From assembly GCF_039542305.1 (NCBI RefSeq), contig NZ_BAABHW010000005.1:62001-126000 (forward strand): 64,000 nt of DNA. The letters run 5' to 3'. The notes below the pieces were generated by a model. It worked only from the letters and a program-made list of their open reading frames with translations. It did not search any database and had not been told where the DNA came from. Numbering within the stretch: position 1 is the stretch's first letter; every line of letters starts with the position of its first letter. This document shows positions 45,194 to 53,541 of the stretch, piece by piece. This DNA is from Roseibacterium beibuensis (GTDB lineage Bacteria; Pseudomonadota; Alphaproteobacteria; Rhodobacterales; Rhodobacteraceae). Made by a program: the position numbers and the translations under genes.

Positions 45194-45223
45194 CAAAAAA
45201 AGGGGCGGCCCGAAGGCCGCCCC
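45194..45223 (-). terminator. Intrinsic terminator of the dienelactone hydrolase gene
   Basis: Stem GGGGCGGCC/GGCCGCCCC with a UUCG-type tetraloop (CGAA on the plus strand), followed on the minus strand by a run of seven T (45195-45201). 21 bp after the hydrolase stop. Confidence 0.9.
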
Positions 45224-45243
45224 ACCCTGTCCTGTCAACGCTG

Positions 45244-46002
45244 TCACAGGCTCTCGTCCAGGAACTCCAGCAGGCCGGTCCAACTGCCTTGATCGGCCTC
45301 GAGATCGTAATCGCGCGAGCCGTAGACGGTGAAGGAATGGCGCGCGCCGCCGAAGATCTGCGCGTCATGGGGCACGCCCGCCGCGTTCAACTCCGCCATG
45401 ACAGCCGCCAGGTCGCCGGGGCCCGAAACCGGATCCGCGGAGCCGTGGAAGAACATGATCGGTGCGCCATTGGCCGAGGAATAGTCCTGACCCTCCGGCG
45501 TGGGCAGACCGCCATGGAAGCTGACAAACCCGTCGAGGTCGGCCCCCGCACGAGCGGCCTCCAGAACCGCCGCACCACCGAAGCAGTAGCCCATCAAGAC
45601 CATGTCGTCGCCGACCCCCTCAAGGCCCTCGGCCGCCATGATCGAGCCCATCAGGCGCTCGCGGAAGGTCTCCCGGTCGCCGTAAAGCGCGCCGGACAGC
45701 GCACGATACTCGTCCATGCTCTGCGGGTCTGTCTCGGCGCCGTAGACGTCGATGGCAAAGGCGGTGTAGCCAGCCTCGGCCAGCATCTCGGCGCGGCGCT
45801 CCTCGTAGTCGGTCATGCCGTCCCAGTCATGGACGATCAGAACCGTTCCGCGCGTTTCCTCCAGCGCGGTGTTTCGTGCCAGGTATCCTTCGAATTCCAT
45901 GTCGCCGACCGTGTAGGTCACGTGTTCGCCCACAATCTCGGCCGTGGCGAGCGAGGGCAGAGCCGCCGCGATCAGGGCGGTGGCAAGAAGGCGCTTGGGC
46001 AT
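45244..46002 (-). CDS. Secreted dienelactone hydrolase-family protein
   Basis: 252 aa from ATG 46002 (GGGAGAG upstream). Signal peptide of about 22 residues (MPKRLLATALIAAALPSLATA) followed by a dienelactone hydrolase fold with cysteine nucleophile in LMGYCFGGAAVLEAAR and the late catalytic ADPVSGP Asp and GARHSF His. It is exported, unlike most DLH enzymes; substrate unknown. Sits in the cox accessory region but shows no direct link with it. Confidence 0.87.
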   Translation of the reverse strand: MPKRLLATALIAAALPSLATAEIVGEHVTYTVGDMEFEGYLARNTALEETRGTVLIVHDWDGMTDYEERRAEMLAEAGYTAFAIDVYGAETDPQSMDEYRALSGALYGDRETFRERLMGSIMAAEGLEGVGDDMVLMGYCFGGAAVLEAARAGADLDGFVSFHGGLPTPEGQDYSSANGAPIMFFHGSADPVSGPGDLAAVMAELNAAGVPHDAQIFGGARHSFTVYGSRDYDLEADQGSWTGLLEFLDESL

Positions 46003-46106
46003 GTGGGTCTCTCCCTTGGAGTGTGTCCGTTCGCAAACCGGACAATAGCGCGGATCGCGCCGTTTCCAGTTCGCGAATGCGCGGCCCCTGTGCGGCAACG
46101 CGCGGC

Positions 46107-47117
46107 TCAGTCCCGGCGTGGGCCGTCGCGTGGCTGCGGGCGTGTGGGGATTTCCTTGAGCAATCCGCCAACGCCCATGGCGGCGATATCCTCGGCGGAG
46201 ACCGGCACACCGCAGGCGATCCGTTCCAGCACCCAATCCGCCCCGTTCAGCGCAGGCGAGCGGGCGCACCCCGGCAGGCCGATGACGGGCACCTTCCCCA
46301 GCGACCCGAGAAACAACAGGTTGCCGGGATCGACCGGCATCCCGAAGCGGGTCAGTATGCCGCCTGCGCGAACCAGCCCCGCCGGGGCCTCGTCGCACAC
46401 ATCTGAGGTGGCCGAGGCTGTCAGGATCAGCGCGAGGTCCGTCCCGAGGCGGGCCAGCGCATCGGCAATCGCGGCGGCGCTGTGGTCCACATGCTGCGTG
46501 TCGGCCAGGGACATGCCCAAGGCCTCCAGCCGCCCGGAAATCGCCTTGATGGCCTTGGCATCGGGCTTGGGCGGCATGGCCTCGGTCTGCGTGATGATCA
46601 GGCCCGCCGTCTTCAAGACCGGCTTGCGGCGGATCAAGGCCCCCTGCCCCGCGGCGCAGGCCCGGGTCAAGGCGCTCTCGGGCACGGCGTAGGAGATGAT
46701 CTTGACGGTGCCGACCATCATCCCCTCGGTCACGCGCTGCCAGGGGGGCACGGTCGCCAGCGTGATCATCGGATCGACCCGGTTCAGCGCATGGATCGCC
46801 CCGGCCTCCAGCGCGATGACGCCGGGACCGGTGGCGCGGATATTGACGCGGCCCGTGAAGGCGGGATCGAGGCGCAGGCCCGCCGCCTCGGGGTCGGGCA
46901 CCAGGGCGCGGGCAAGGCGCAGCGCCGCATCGTTTTCGGCCACGTCACCGGGATCGAGTTGCGCCACGGTGACCTCGCTCATCCCGGCATCGGCCAGCAG
47001 CGCAAGATCATCGCCGGAGAAGCGGTGCCCCTTCTTGAACCGCCTGTCGCCCACGCGCAGGCTGTAGGCGAGGATACCGCCCGCGGCCTCGGCCAGTGGC
47101 ACCGGGCCGAACCTCAT
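46107..47117 (-). CDS. Molybdopterin-binding protein (MoeA/CinA-type domain) of the cox cluster
   Basis: 336 aa. The N-terminal half resembles the MoeA/MocA-associated region (PLAEAAGGILAYSLRVGDRRFKKGHRFSGDDLALLADAGMSEV), the middle has a MoCF-type binding fold (LILTASATSDVCDEAPAGLVRAGGI) and KVPVIGLPGCARSPALNGADWVLERI. The C-terminal cytidylyltransferase half of fused relatives is absent. It overlaps xdhC by four bases, so the pair likely prepares or inserts the molybdenum cofactor for the cox enzyme. Confidence 0.82.
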   Translation of the reverse strand: MRFGPVPLAEAAGGILAYSLRVGDRRFKKGHRFSGDDLALLADAGMSEVTVAQLDPGDVAENDAALRLARALVPDPEAAGLRLDPAFTGRVNIRATGPGVIALEAGAIHALNRVDPMITLATVPPWQRVTEGMMVGTVKIISYAVPESALTRACAAGQGALIRRKPVLKTAGLIITQTEAMPPKPDAKAIKAISGRLEALGMSLADTQHVDHSAAAIADALARLGTDLALILTASATSDVCDEAPAGLVRAGGILTRFGMPVDPGNLLFLGSLGKVPVIGLPGCARSPALNGADWVLERIACGVPVSAEDIAAMGVGGLLKEIPTRPQPRDGPRRD

Positions 47118-48085
47118 CCCTTGCGCAGCCGTTGCGTGACCTCGGCGAGGATCGACACGGCGATCTCGGCCGGGCCGCGCGCCCCGATATCGAGGCCCAC
47201 CGGCGCATGGATGCGCGAGATCTCGTCCTCGGAGAACCCCGCTTCGCTCAAGCGGTCCACGCGCTTGGCATGGGTGCGGGTGGAGCCGAGGCAGCCGAGG
47301 TAGAACACGTCCGAGCGCAGCGCGCGCATGATCGCCGGATCGTCCAGTTTCGGGTCATGGGTCAGCGTCACGACGGCCACGCGCGGGTCGAGGCCGAGCG
47401 CGTCCAGCGCCTCGTCCGGCCAATCCTCGACGATGGGTTCGCCGGGAAAGCGCGCCTCGGCCCCGAAGGCGGGTCGCGGATCGACAAGGATGGGGTCGTA
47501 GCCCGCGATCCGCGCCATGGGCAACAGCGCCTGCGCGATATGGACCGCGCCCACGACGATTATCCGCAGGGGCGGGCTGTGGACATGGACGAAGGTCCGG
47601 CCGTCCTCTTCCATGCCCGAGCGGTCCATGCGGAACCGGTCGGGCCAAGCGTCGGCCGGATCGAGACGGCGCTCACCGGTTTCGGTGTTCAGCACGTAGG
47701 CCACCGGGCGACGGGCCGCGCGGGCCGCAACGAGGTCTTCCAGAAGCTCTGCGGGAAGTGCGCCACCCACGGGCTCCAACCAGACCCGGATGCGCCCGCC
47801 ACAGGCAAGGCCCACGGCAAAGGCCTGGTCGTCGGAGACCCCGAATTCCAGCATCTGACCGGCACCCGACCCCACCGCGTCCATCGCCTCGACCACGACC
47901 GCGCCCTCGACGCAACCGCCCGAGACCGACCCCTCCATCTCGCCCGCGCCGGAAATCACCAGCTGGCTGCCCACGGGCCGGGGCGCGCTGCCCCATGTCT
48001 CGACCACGGTGGCCAGCACCGCGCCCTTGCCCGCCCGATGCCAGTCGAGCGCGATCTCGGGCATGTTCTCCAGATCGTGAGCCAT
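47114..48085 (-). CDS. XdhC/CoxF-type molybdenum cofactor insertion protein
   Basis: 323 aa from ATG 48085, fixed by GGGAGGTG upstream. XdhC features: ATVVETWGSAPRPVGSQLVISGAGEMEGSVSGGCVEGAVV, a C-terminal Rossmann domain (IIVVGAVHIAQALLPMARIAGYDPILVDPR) and VFYLGCLGSTRTHAKRVDRL. It loads and protects the sulfurated molybdenum cofactor for xanthine-oxidase-family enzymes. Coupled to the MPT-binding gene. Confidence 0.9.
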   Translation of the reverse strand: MAHDLENMPEIALDWHRAGKGAVLATVVETWGSAPRPVGSQLVISGAGEMEGSVSGGCVEGAVVVEAMDAVGSGAGQMLEFGVSDDQAFAVGLACGGRIRVWLEPVGGALPAELLEDLVAARAARRPVAYVLNTETGERRLDPADAWPDRFRMDRSGMEEDGRTFVHVHSPPLRIIVVGAVHIAQALLPMARIAGYDPILVDPRPAFGAEARFPGEPIVEDWPDEALDALGLDPRVAVVTLTHDPKLDDPAIMRALRSDVFYLGCLGSTRTHAKRVDRLSEAGFSEDEISRIHAPVGLDIGARGPAEIAVSILAEVTQRLRKG

Positions 48086-48149
48086 GATGCGCACCTCCCC
48101 GGCCCCCACCCTAGCCGGGCGCGGGCGGCGTTCAAGTGGACAGGACAAA

Positions 48150-48175
48150 CCCCGGCGCGCGGGACCGCGCCGGGG
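48150..48175 (-). terminator. Hairpin terminator of the OmpA-family gene
   Basis: CCCCGGCGCG and CGCGCCGGGG form a perfect 10-bp stem around 6 nt, 30 bp after the stop; the following minus-strand GTTTGTCC is T-rich. Confidence 0.65.
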
Positions 48176-48204
48176 CAGACTTGCCAAGACCGCTTCGCTG
48201 CGGG

Positions 48205-49953
48205 TCAGTCGGCGTGCGCGACCTGCAACAGCGGCGTGATGCGGCGTACGACCACGCGGCGGTTGGCGCGTTCGGCCTCGGCCGTGGACACCCTCAGATC
48301 GCTTTCGCCATAGCCCTGAAGCACCATGTTCGCCGGCGACACGCCGAAATACTCGGTCAGGGCGCGGGCCACCGACTCGGCGCGGCGATCGGACAGCGTG
48401 AGGTTGCTGACCGCGCTACCCACGGCATCGGTATGGCCCTCGATCAGGAAGACCTCGCCGGGGTTTTCGTCGATCAAGCCGGTCATCAGTTGCCCCAGGT
48501 CAAAGAGCGCCTCGGCCTGCCCCGGCTGGATGGCGGCAGAGCCGGTCTCGAAGGTGATGTTCTCGACCTGCACCGCGGGCGCGAGGTAGCGCACGCGCTC
48601 AATCTGGCGCACCTGGTTCAGCGAAAAGCCACGGTCGATCGCAGCCTGCTCCATCAGCGCGGCGCGCAGGGCATCCTCGTTGCCCGGCTCGATGCGCGGG
48701 GCTGCGGCCCGGTCGGGTTCCGGCAGGGTCGAGACATCGACGGGCGCAACGGCCACGGTGTCGTCGAACAGAACGGTTTCACGACCATCGGGCGAGACGA
48801 CAAGGCGGCGCACGACACGGGCCTCGGCATTGCGGATGGTGATGACGGTGGAGCCATCGGGTTGCAGCACCTCGGTCCGGCTGGACCCGTCGGCGTAGTT
48901 GCGCGTCGTCACCTCGGCGCCGGGCTGGCGGAGGATGGCGTCGTCATCGCGCAACACTTGCAGGTTGCCGTCCGGGTCCTGCACCACCACCCGGTCCGGC
49001 GCGGTGCTGACCACCTCGCGGTTGCCGTTGAGAAGCGAGCCTATGACAAGGGCGCCCGCAGCACCCAGCAGCGCGCCTTCGAGAAAGCCCGGCCCGTCAT
49101 CGTCGCGATTGCGTGCGGTCCCGGCAGCCCGGTCTCCGGCGGGGGCACCTGCCTCGGCCTCGGTGAAATCCTCGTCCGAGCGGCGGGCCGTGTCCTCGGT
49201 GACGGTCTCGGTCGTTTCCTCGACCACCTCGGCATCTTCGCCCCCGGCCATGGTGTCTTCGGCTTCGCCGGTGGCGGCCTCTTCGGCGGCGAGGTTGGTT
49301 TCGGGCAGGCCCGGCGTTTCCTCCTCGACCTCAACGACCACGTCGGCCTCGGGTTCAGACGCCCCCTCGGCATCCGGCGCGGGGTCGACGGTTTCGACCG
49401 GAGCGGTGTCAGCCGGCGCGGTCCCCGGCTCGGCCGCGCCTTCTTCGGTCAACGCCTCTTGCATTTCCTCGGGAGAGCGCACTGGCGCGTCCCCGGTCTG
49501 CGGCGCAGGGGCGCCCTCGTCCACGATCTCTTCGGACGGCGGCGTTTCGGCAGGCTGCTCCGCCCGTTCATTCGGCCTTTCGGCGGGGCGGGGTTCCGGC
49601 ACCCCGCTGTCTTCCGGTGCGGCGCTCTCGGCCTCGGGGGCTGCCGGTTCGGGGGCTGCTTCGGTCGCCGGGGCCTCGGGGGCTGGCAGAACCTCCTCGA
49701 CCACTTCACCTGCGCTGTCCACGGCTCCGCCGACGGCCTCCGCGCCCTCTTCCATGGCCTCGCCCGCGTCGTCCAGCACCTCGGCGGCGCCATTCAGAAC
49801 GCCCTGTTCGGCCTGCGCGGCGCACTCCTCGGGCGACAGACCCGGCGGGCATTCGATGGGGGCCGCGTCCTGTGCAACCAGCGGCGACGGGACGGGCAGC
49901 GCCAGCGCGAGGCTGGCCACGAGGGCGGTGGTGGTCGTCAGATTGCGGCGCAT
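48205..49953 (-). CDS. OmpA-family outer-membrane protein with long acidic linker
   Basis: 582 aa. Signal peptide (about 1-28, ends PLVAQ), a ECPPGLSPEECAAQAE segment, then residues about 50-300 of low-complexity A/E/P/V-rich sequence, a membrane-like stretch (FLEGALLGAAGALVIGSLL, about 290-308), a repeat of acidic strands, and a C-terminal OmpA peptidoglycan-binding domain (ITFETGSAAIQPGQAEALFDLG, IEGHTDAVGSAVSNLTLSDRRAESV, ANRRVVV). It may link the outer membrane and the wall. Long linker resembles the composition of the protein at 35548. Confidence 0.85.
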   Translation of the reverse strand: MRRNLTTTTALVASLALALPVPSPLVAQDAAPIECPPGLSPEECAAQAEQGVLNGAAEVLDDAGEAMEEGAEAVGGAVDSAGEVVEEVLPAPEAPATEAAPEPAAPEAESAAPEDSGVPEPRPAERPNERAEQPAETPPSEEIVDEGAPAPQTGDAPVRSPEEMQEALTEEGAAEPGTAPADTAPVETVDPAPDAEGASEPEADVVVEVEEETPGLPETNLAAEEAATGEAEDTMAGGEDAEVVEETTETVTEDTARRSDEDFTEAEAGAPAGDRAAGTARNRDDDGPGFLEGALLGAAGALVIGSLLNGNREVVSTAPDRVVVQDPDGNLQVLRDDDAILRQPGAEVTTRNYADGSSRTEVLQPDGSTVITIRNAEARVVRRLVVSPDGRETVLFDDTVAVAPVDVSTLPEPDRAAAPRIEPGNEDALRAALMEQAAIDRGFSLNQVRQIERVRYLAPAVQVENITFETGSAAIQPGQAEALFDLGQLMTGLIDENPGEVFLIEGHTDAVGSAVSNLTLSDRRAESVARALTEYFGVSPANMVLQGYGESDLRVSTAEAERANRRVVVRRITPLLQVAHAD

Positions 49954-50092
49954 GGGGCCTCCGATCGGTTCGTTCAGATTGCTGGATCAACGTCCCTTCG
50001 GTGGGACGGTTCCCATGGCACAACGCGCCCTTGCGCCCGGCTGGCGGATTTCCGCCAGATGCTTTCACGCGCGAATGTGATACGTATTCTCC

Positions 50093-50440
50093 ATGTGGTT
50101 TCGCCGTTTTTCACCCGTCCTGATCTGCCTCGCCCTTGGCGCGTGCCAAGACACTGGCGCGTCCGACGAAGTCGACCCTTTCGCTCCGCCCACCGAGCAG
50201 GAGATCGCGGACTGCGCCGCGTCGGGTGGCTATATCGGCTCGGGCGGGTTGATGCCCTGGGCCTGCCGCTACGATCTTTCGGATGGGGGGCAGGCCTGCA
50301 CGCGGTCAACGGATTGCGAGGGGATGTGCCTTGTGAACCCGGAGGCGAACCGCGGGGAATGCGCTGCCGTCTCTCCCGTCTTCGGTTGCGTCGGCATGCT
50401 GGACGAGCGCGGCGAGCGGGTCGAGATCTGCATCGATTGA
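50093..50440 (+). CDS. Small cysteine-rich lipoprotein
   Basis: 115 aa. Lipobox LALGAC with the lipidated cysteine at about 18; the mature part has nine further cysteines (DCAASGG, WACRYD, ACTRSTDCEGMCLV, GECAAV, GCVG, ICID), probably paired. No family recognised. It lies between ompA and the coxE gene on the opposite strand, with only 6 bp to the convergent coxE. Confidence 0.72.
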   Translation: MWFRRFSPVLICLALGACQDTGASDEVDPFAPPTEQEIADCAASGGYIGSGGLMPWACRYDLSDGGQACTRSTDCEGMCLVNPEANRGECAAVSPVFGCVGMLDERGERVEICID

Positions 50441-50446
50441 GGGCGC

Positions 50447-51706
50447 TCAGTCGGCTAGCAGCTTCATCAACCGGGCCTTTTCGCCGGTGTCGTCGGGGCG
50501 GCAGACCGCCTCGGCCAGGCCGGACAGCGCCGCGATGTTGTGGCCGGCGCGGAAGCTGTCGACATGGGGCAGCATGGCGCGGATGCCGGCGGCCTTGGGC
50601 GCGAACCCGTCCCAGCGCAGCAGCGGATTCACCCAGATCAGGCGGCGCGAGGACAGGTGCAACCGCTCCATCGCGGCGGCCAGCCGTTCGGGCTCATCCC
50701 GGTCCAGCCCGTCGGTGATCAGCAGCACGACCGCGCCCTGCCCCAGAACCCGGCGCGACCAGTCGCGGTTGAACTCTTCGAGGCAGGACCCGATCCGCGT
50801 GCCGCCCTCCCAATCCTGCGCTTCGGCCCCGGCGGCGGCCAGCGCCGCATCGACATCGCGCTGCGCAAGGTGGCGGGTGATGTTCGTCAACCGCGTGCCG
50901 AAGGTGAAGGCGTGCACCTTGGCCCAGCCCGCGCCCTTCTGGTTGGCGACCGCGTGCAGGAAATGCAGCACCGCCCGCGAGTAGGACGACATGGAGCCGG
51001 AGATATCGCACAGGCAGACCAGCGCGGGCCAGCGGGTGCGCGGATGCTTGGTGTTGAAATCCACGACCTCGCCCCCCCGGCGCAGCGCCCCGCGCATGGT
51101 CGCGCGCCAATCGGGGCGGCGGCCGTGATGCGAGGCCTCGGTCCGGCGGCTCTTCAAGGGCTTCACGGCCAGCGTCATGCGGGCGAGCATGCGCTTCGCC
51201 TCGGCCATTTCCGACAGCGACATCTGCTCGAAATCGAGGGTTTTCAGCCGTTCCTCGCGGCTCATGGTCAGGGTGGCGTCCACCTCGATCTCGGTGCCCT
51301 GGTCCTCGGGCTGGTCGATCTCGGGGGCCTCCTGCGCCACGCCATGCAAAAGGGCCTCGGCGGCGCGTTTCTCGGCGGGTTTCGCGGTGCGTTCCTCGGC
51401 CACGCCGCGCACGGCGGGCAGCATCAGCGACATCATGTGTTCGAGGAACCGCGGGTCGCGCCAGTAGAGGCGAAAGAGCTGGTCGAAGGCGTGCCGATGC
51501 TCGGGGCGCGAGGTGAAACAGGCCTGAAGCGTGTAATAGAAATCGGCCCGGTCGGTGAAGCCCGCCGCCTCGACCGCGCGGATGGCGTCGGCCACCCGAC
51601 CCGGCCCTGCGGGCAGGCCGGCGTTGCGCAGCGCCCGCGCGAAATGCGTGATGTTGCGCACCAGTTGCGGACGCTCAGGCAATTCGAGGGGGGCAAGTTC
51701 GACCAT
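50447..51706 (-). CDS. coxE: VWA-domain CoxE-like protein
   Basis: 419 aa. CoxE/VWA layout: helical N-terminus (NITHFARALRNAGLPAGPGRVADAI), then a von Willebrand A domain with the MIDAS DISGSMSSYSR and TDGLDRD. In carboxydotrophs CoxE works with the MoxR-type ATPase CoxD to assemble the copper-molybdenum centre. Here it is separated from coxD by a secreted protein gene. Confidence 0.88.
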   Translation of the reverse strand: MVELAPLELPERPQLVRNITHFARALRNAGLPAGPGRVADAIRAVEAAGFTDRADFYYTLQACFTSRPEHRHAFDQLFRLYWRDPRFLEHMMSLMLPAVRGVAEERTAKPAEKRAAEALLHGVAQEAPEIDQPEDQGTEIEVDATLTMSREERLKTLDFEQMSLSEMAEAKRMLARMTLAVKPLKSRRTEASHHGRRPDWRATMRGALRRGGEVVDFNTKHPRTRWPALVCLCDISGSMSSYSRAVLHFLHAVANQKGAGWAKVHAFTFGTRLTNITRHLAQRDVDAALAAAGAEAQDWEGGTRIGSCLEEFNRDWSRRVLGQGAVVLLITDGLDRDEPERLAAAMERLHLSSRRLIWVNPLLRWDGFAPKAAGIRAMLPHVDSFRAGHNIAALSGLAEAVCRPDDTGEKARLMKLLAD

Positions 51707-51712
51707 GGCTGA

Positions 51713-51752
51713 AAAAGAAAGCCCCCCGCCCTCTGCGTCAAGGGCGGGAGGC
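51713..51752 (-). terminator. Intrinsic terminator of the secreted protein gene (minus strand)
   Basis: GCCTCCCGCCCT pairs with AGGGCGGGGGGC (one mismatch) around 8 nt; the minus strand then reads TTTCTTTTTC. It lies 18 bp after that gene's stop and just before coxE. Confidence 0.85.
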
Positions 51753-51769
51753 CATCTGAGCGTGCCGCA

Positions 51770-52297
51770 TCAGTTGATGGCGTATTCCGTCACGAACAGC
51801 ACGGCAGGGTTGTTCGACGAGCGCTGGTAGCTGCCGGTCCAGATGTCATACTGCCCGGTCAGCGGCTGGAAGAAGGTGATGGCCGAGTTGAAGCCACGCC
51901 CGGGGTAATCGTCATTGTAGTGCCACGACCCGTCGGGCGCGTTGATCAGCAGGACGGTATCGACATTCGACCGTGCCTCGAGCACGAAGGACAACTGCCC
52001 CGTCGGCGAGGACCCGCCAGTATTGGGATTTCTGTTGTAAAACAGCCGGAAATCGGGCCGCGTCACCACCCAGCCGGGCCATTGACCGCCCGAGCAGTTG
52101 GACAGGCTGACCCGCCCGCCAGCGGTCAGGTTGCGAGAATACGGATCGGGCAGGAAGCCCGCGTTCAGCGTATGCGACCCGAACACCGTGGGATTGTTGT
52201 AGCTGGGGCAGCCTTGCGCGCTGGCCGTGTTGGCCGAGACGCCGACGGCGCCAAGCGCCAGCACGAAGGCGGCGGCGATACGAATGAGAAAACGCAT
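51770..52297 (-). CDS. Secreted protein with possible pre-peptidase C-terminal-like domain
   Basis: 175 aa with a clear signal peptide (about 1-28, IRIAAAFVLALGAVGVSANTASAQ). The rest is beta-rich with a PPC-like pattern (FVLEARSNVDTVLLINAPDGSWHYNDDYPGRGFNSAITFFQPLTGQYDIWTGSY), usually seen attached to secreted proteases, but no catalytic domain is present. One disulfide is likely (GCPSYN...SNCSGGQ). It interrupts coxD-coxE and has its own terminator. Confidence 0.7.
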   Translation of the reverse strand: MRFLIRIAAAFVLALGAVGVSANTASAQGCPSYNNPTVFGSHTLNAGFLPDPYSRNLTAGGRVSLSNCSGGQWPGWVVTRPDFRLFYNRNPNTGGSSPTGQLSFVLEARSNVDTVLLINAPDGSWHYNDDYPGRGFNSAITFFQPLTGQYDIWTGSYQRSSNNPAVLFVTEYAIN

Positions 52298-52397
52298 GGG
52301 GCAGACTCCCTGATCGGATTGATTACGTTAAGTTAACCAACCAGATCACGCCCCTGTCAAAGAAAACCCGCATGGGTTGAACGCCGCACGGTCCCGG

Positions 52398-53303
52398 TCA
52401 GGCCGGTCCGGCCTCGGCGGCGAGATCGTCGAGCAAGCGCTTGGCCTCGGAGCCTTGCAGTTTCTGGATATCGTCCTGGTATTTCAGGATCGCACCCAGC
52501 GTGTCGGCGATGACCTCGGGGCTGAGTTCGATCACGTCCAGCGCCAGCAGGCATTTCGCCCAGTCGATGGTCTCGGCGACCCCGGGGCGCTTGAACAGAT
52601 CCTCGGTGCGCAGGCGCTGCACGAAGCCCACGACCTGCCGCGACAACGCCTCGGAGGCTTCGGGCACGCGCGCGGCAAGGATCGCCAGTTCGCGCTCGAT
52701 ATCGGGGTAATCCACCCAGTGATAGAGGCAGCGGCGCTTGAGCGCGTCATGCACTTCGCGCGTGCGGTTCGAGGTCAGGATGACGATGGGCGGCTCGGGC
52801 GCCTTGATCGTGCCCAGTTCGGGAATGGTCACCTGGAAATCCGAGAGAGCCTCCAGCAGGAAGGCCTCGAACGGTTCATCGGTGCGGTCCAGCTCGTCGA
52901 TCAGCAGGACGGGGGGCCCCGCCGGGTCGGGCCGCATGGCCTGCAAAAGCGGGCGTTCGATCAGGTAATCGGCACTGAAAAGTTCCTCGCGCAGCACGTC
53001 CTTGTCGGCACTGCCCTCCGCCTCGGCCGAACGGATCGCGACCATTTGCGCGGCGAAGTTCCATTCGTACACGGCGCTCGCGGCGTCCAGACCCTCGTAG
53101 CATTGCAGGCGGATCAGGCGGCGGCCGAGGGCGGCGGCGATGGCCTTGGCAATCTCGGTCTTGCCGGTGCCCGCCTCCCCTTCGAGGAACAACGGGCGTC
53201 CAAGGGTCAGGCCCAGGTAGACCACGGTCGCCAGCGATCGGCCACAGACATAGCCCTGCTGGCCCAGAACCTCCTGCACCTCGTCGATACTGGATGGCAA
53301 CAT
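52398..53303 (-). CDS. coxD: MoxR-family AAA+ ATPase (CoxD-like)
   Basis: 301 aa from ATG 53303, with GGAGGA upstream. Walker A GEAGTGKTEIAKA, Walker B VLLIDELDRT, sensor TSNRTREVHDALKRR. MoxR/CoxD layout. With CoxE it is thought to mature the active site of CO-dehydrogenase-type enzymes. First of the dispersed cox accessory genes. Confidence 0.9.
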   Translation of the reverse strand: MLPSSIDEVQEVLGQQGYVCGRSLATVVYLGLTLGRPLFLEGEAGTGKTEIAKAIAAALGRRLIRLQCYEGLDAASAVYEWNFAAQMVAIRSAEAEGSADKDVLREELFSADYLIERPLLQAMRPDPAGPPVLLIDELDRTDEPFEAFLLEALSDFQVTIPELGTIKAPEPPIVILTSNRTREVHDALKRRCLYHWVDYPDIERELAILAARVPEASEALSRQVVGFVQRLRTEDLFKRPGVAETIDWAKCLLALDVIELSPEVIADTLGAILKYQDDIQKLQGSEAKRLLDDLAAEAGPA

Positions 53304-53541
53304 GTCGGATCGTCCTCCCCTTCCGGCCGTGGCGCCCATCAAGGCCGTCGCCCCCGCGCGGGTCAACCCCCGGAGCGGCGGGCCGGATGCCCCGCGTGAA
53401 CACTGTGTTTCCCAAACGGGCGTCAGTCGCCACGGTCTGCCCAGAATTTGTCAAATGCCCTCCACAGCTTTGCATCAATCGCCCCTCAGAACGGATGCAA
53501 CGGGCTGGAAGACGGCCCGGCGAGCAGATACTCAGGATGAC

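Noticed and set aside
45130..46692. 520-codon plus-strand ORF opposite the dienelactone hydrolase
   Set aside because: The minus gene has a signal peptide, catalytic motifs and a terminator; the plus reading has none.
52324..52335. TTAAGTTAACC as a CtrA-type site before the secreted protein gene
   Set aside because: Only half-sites with wrong spacing compared with TTAA-N7-TTAA.
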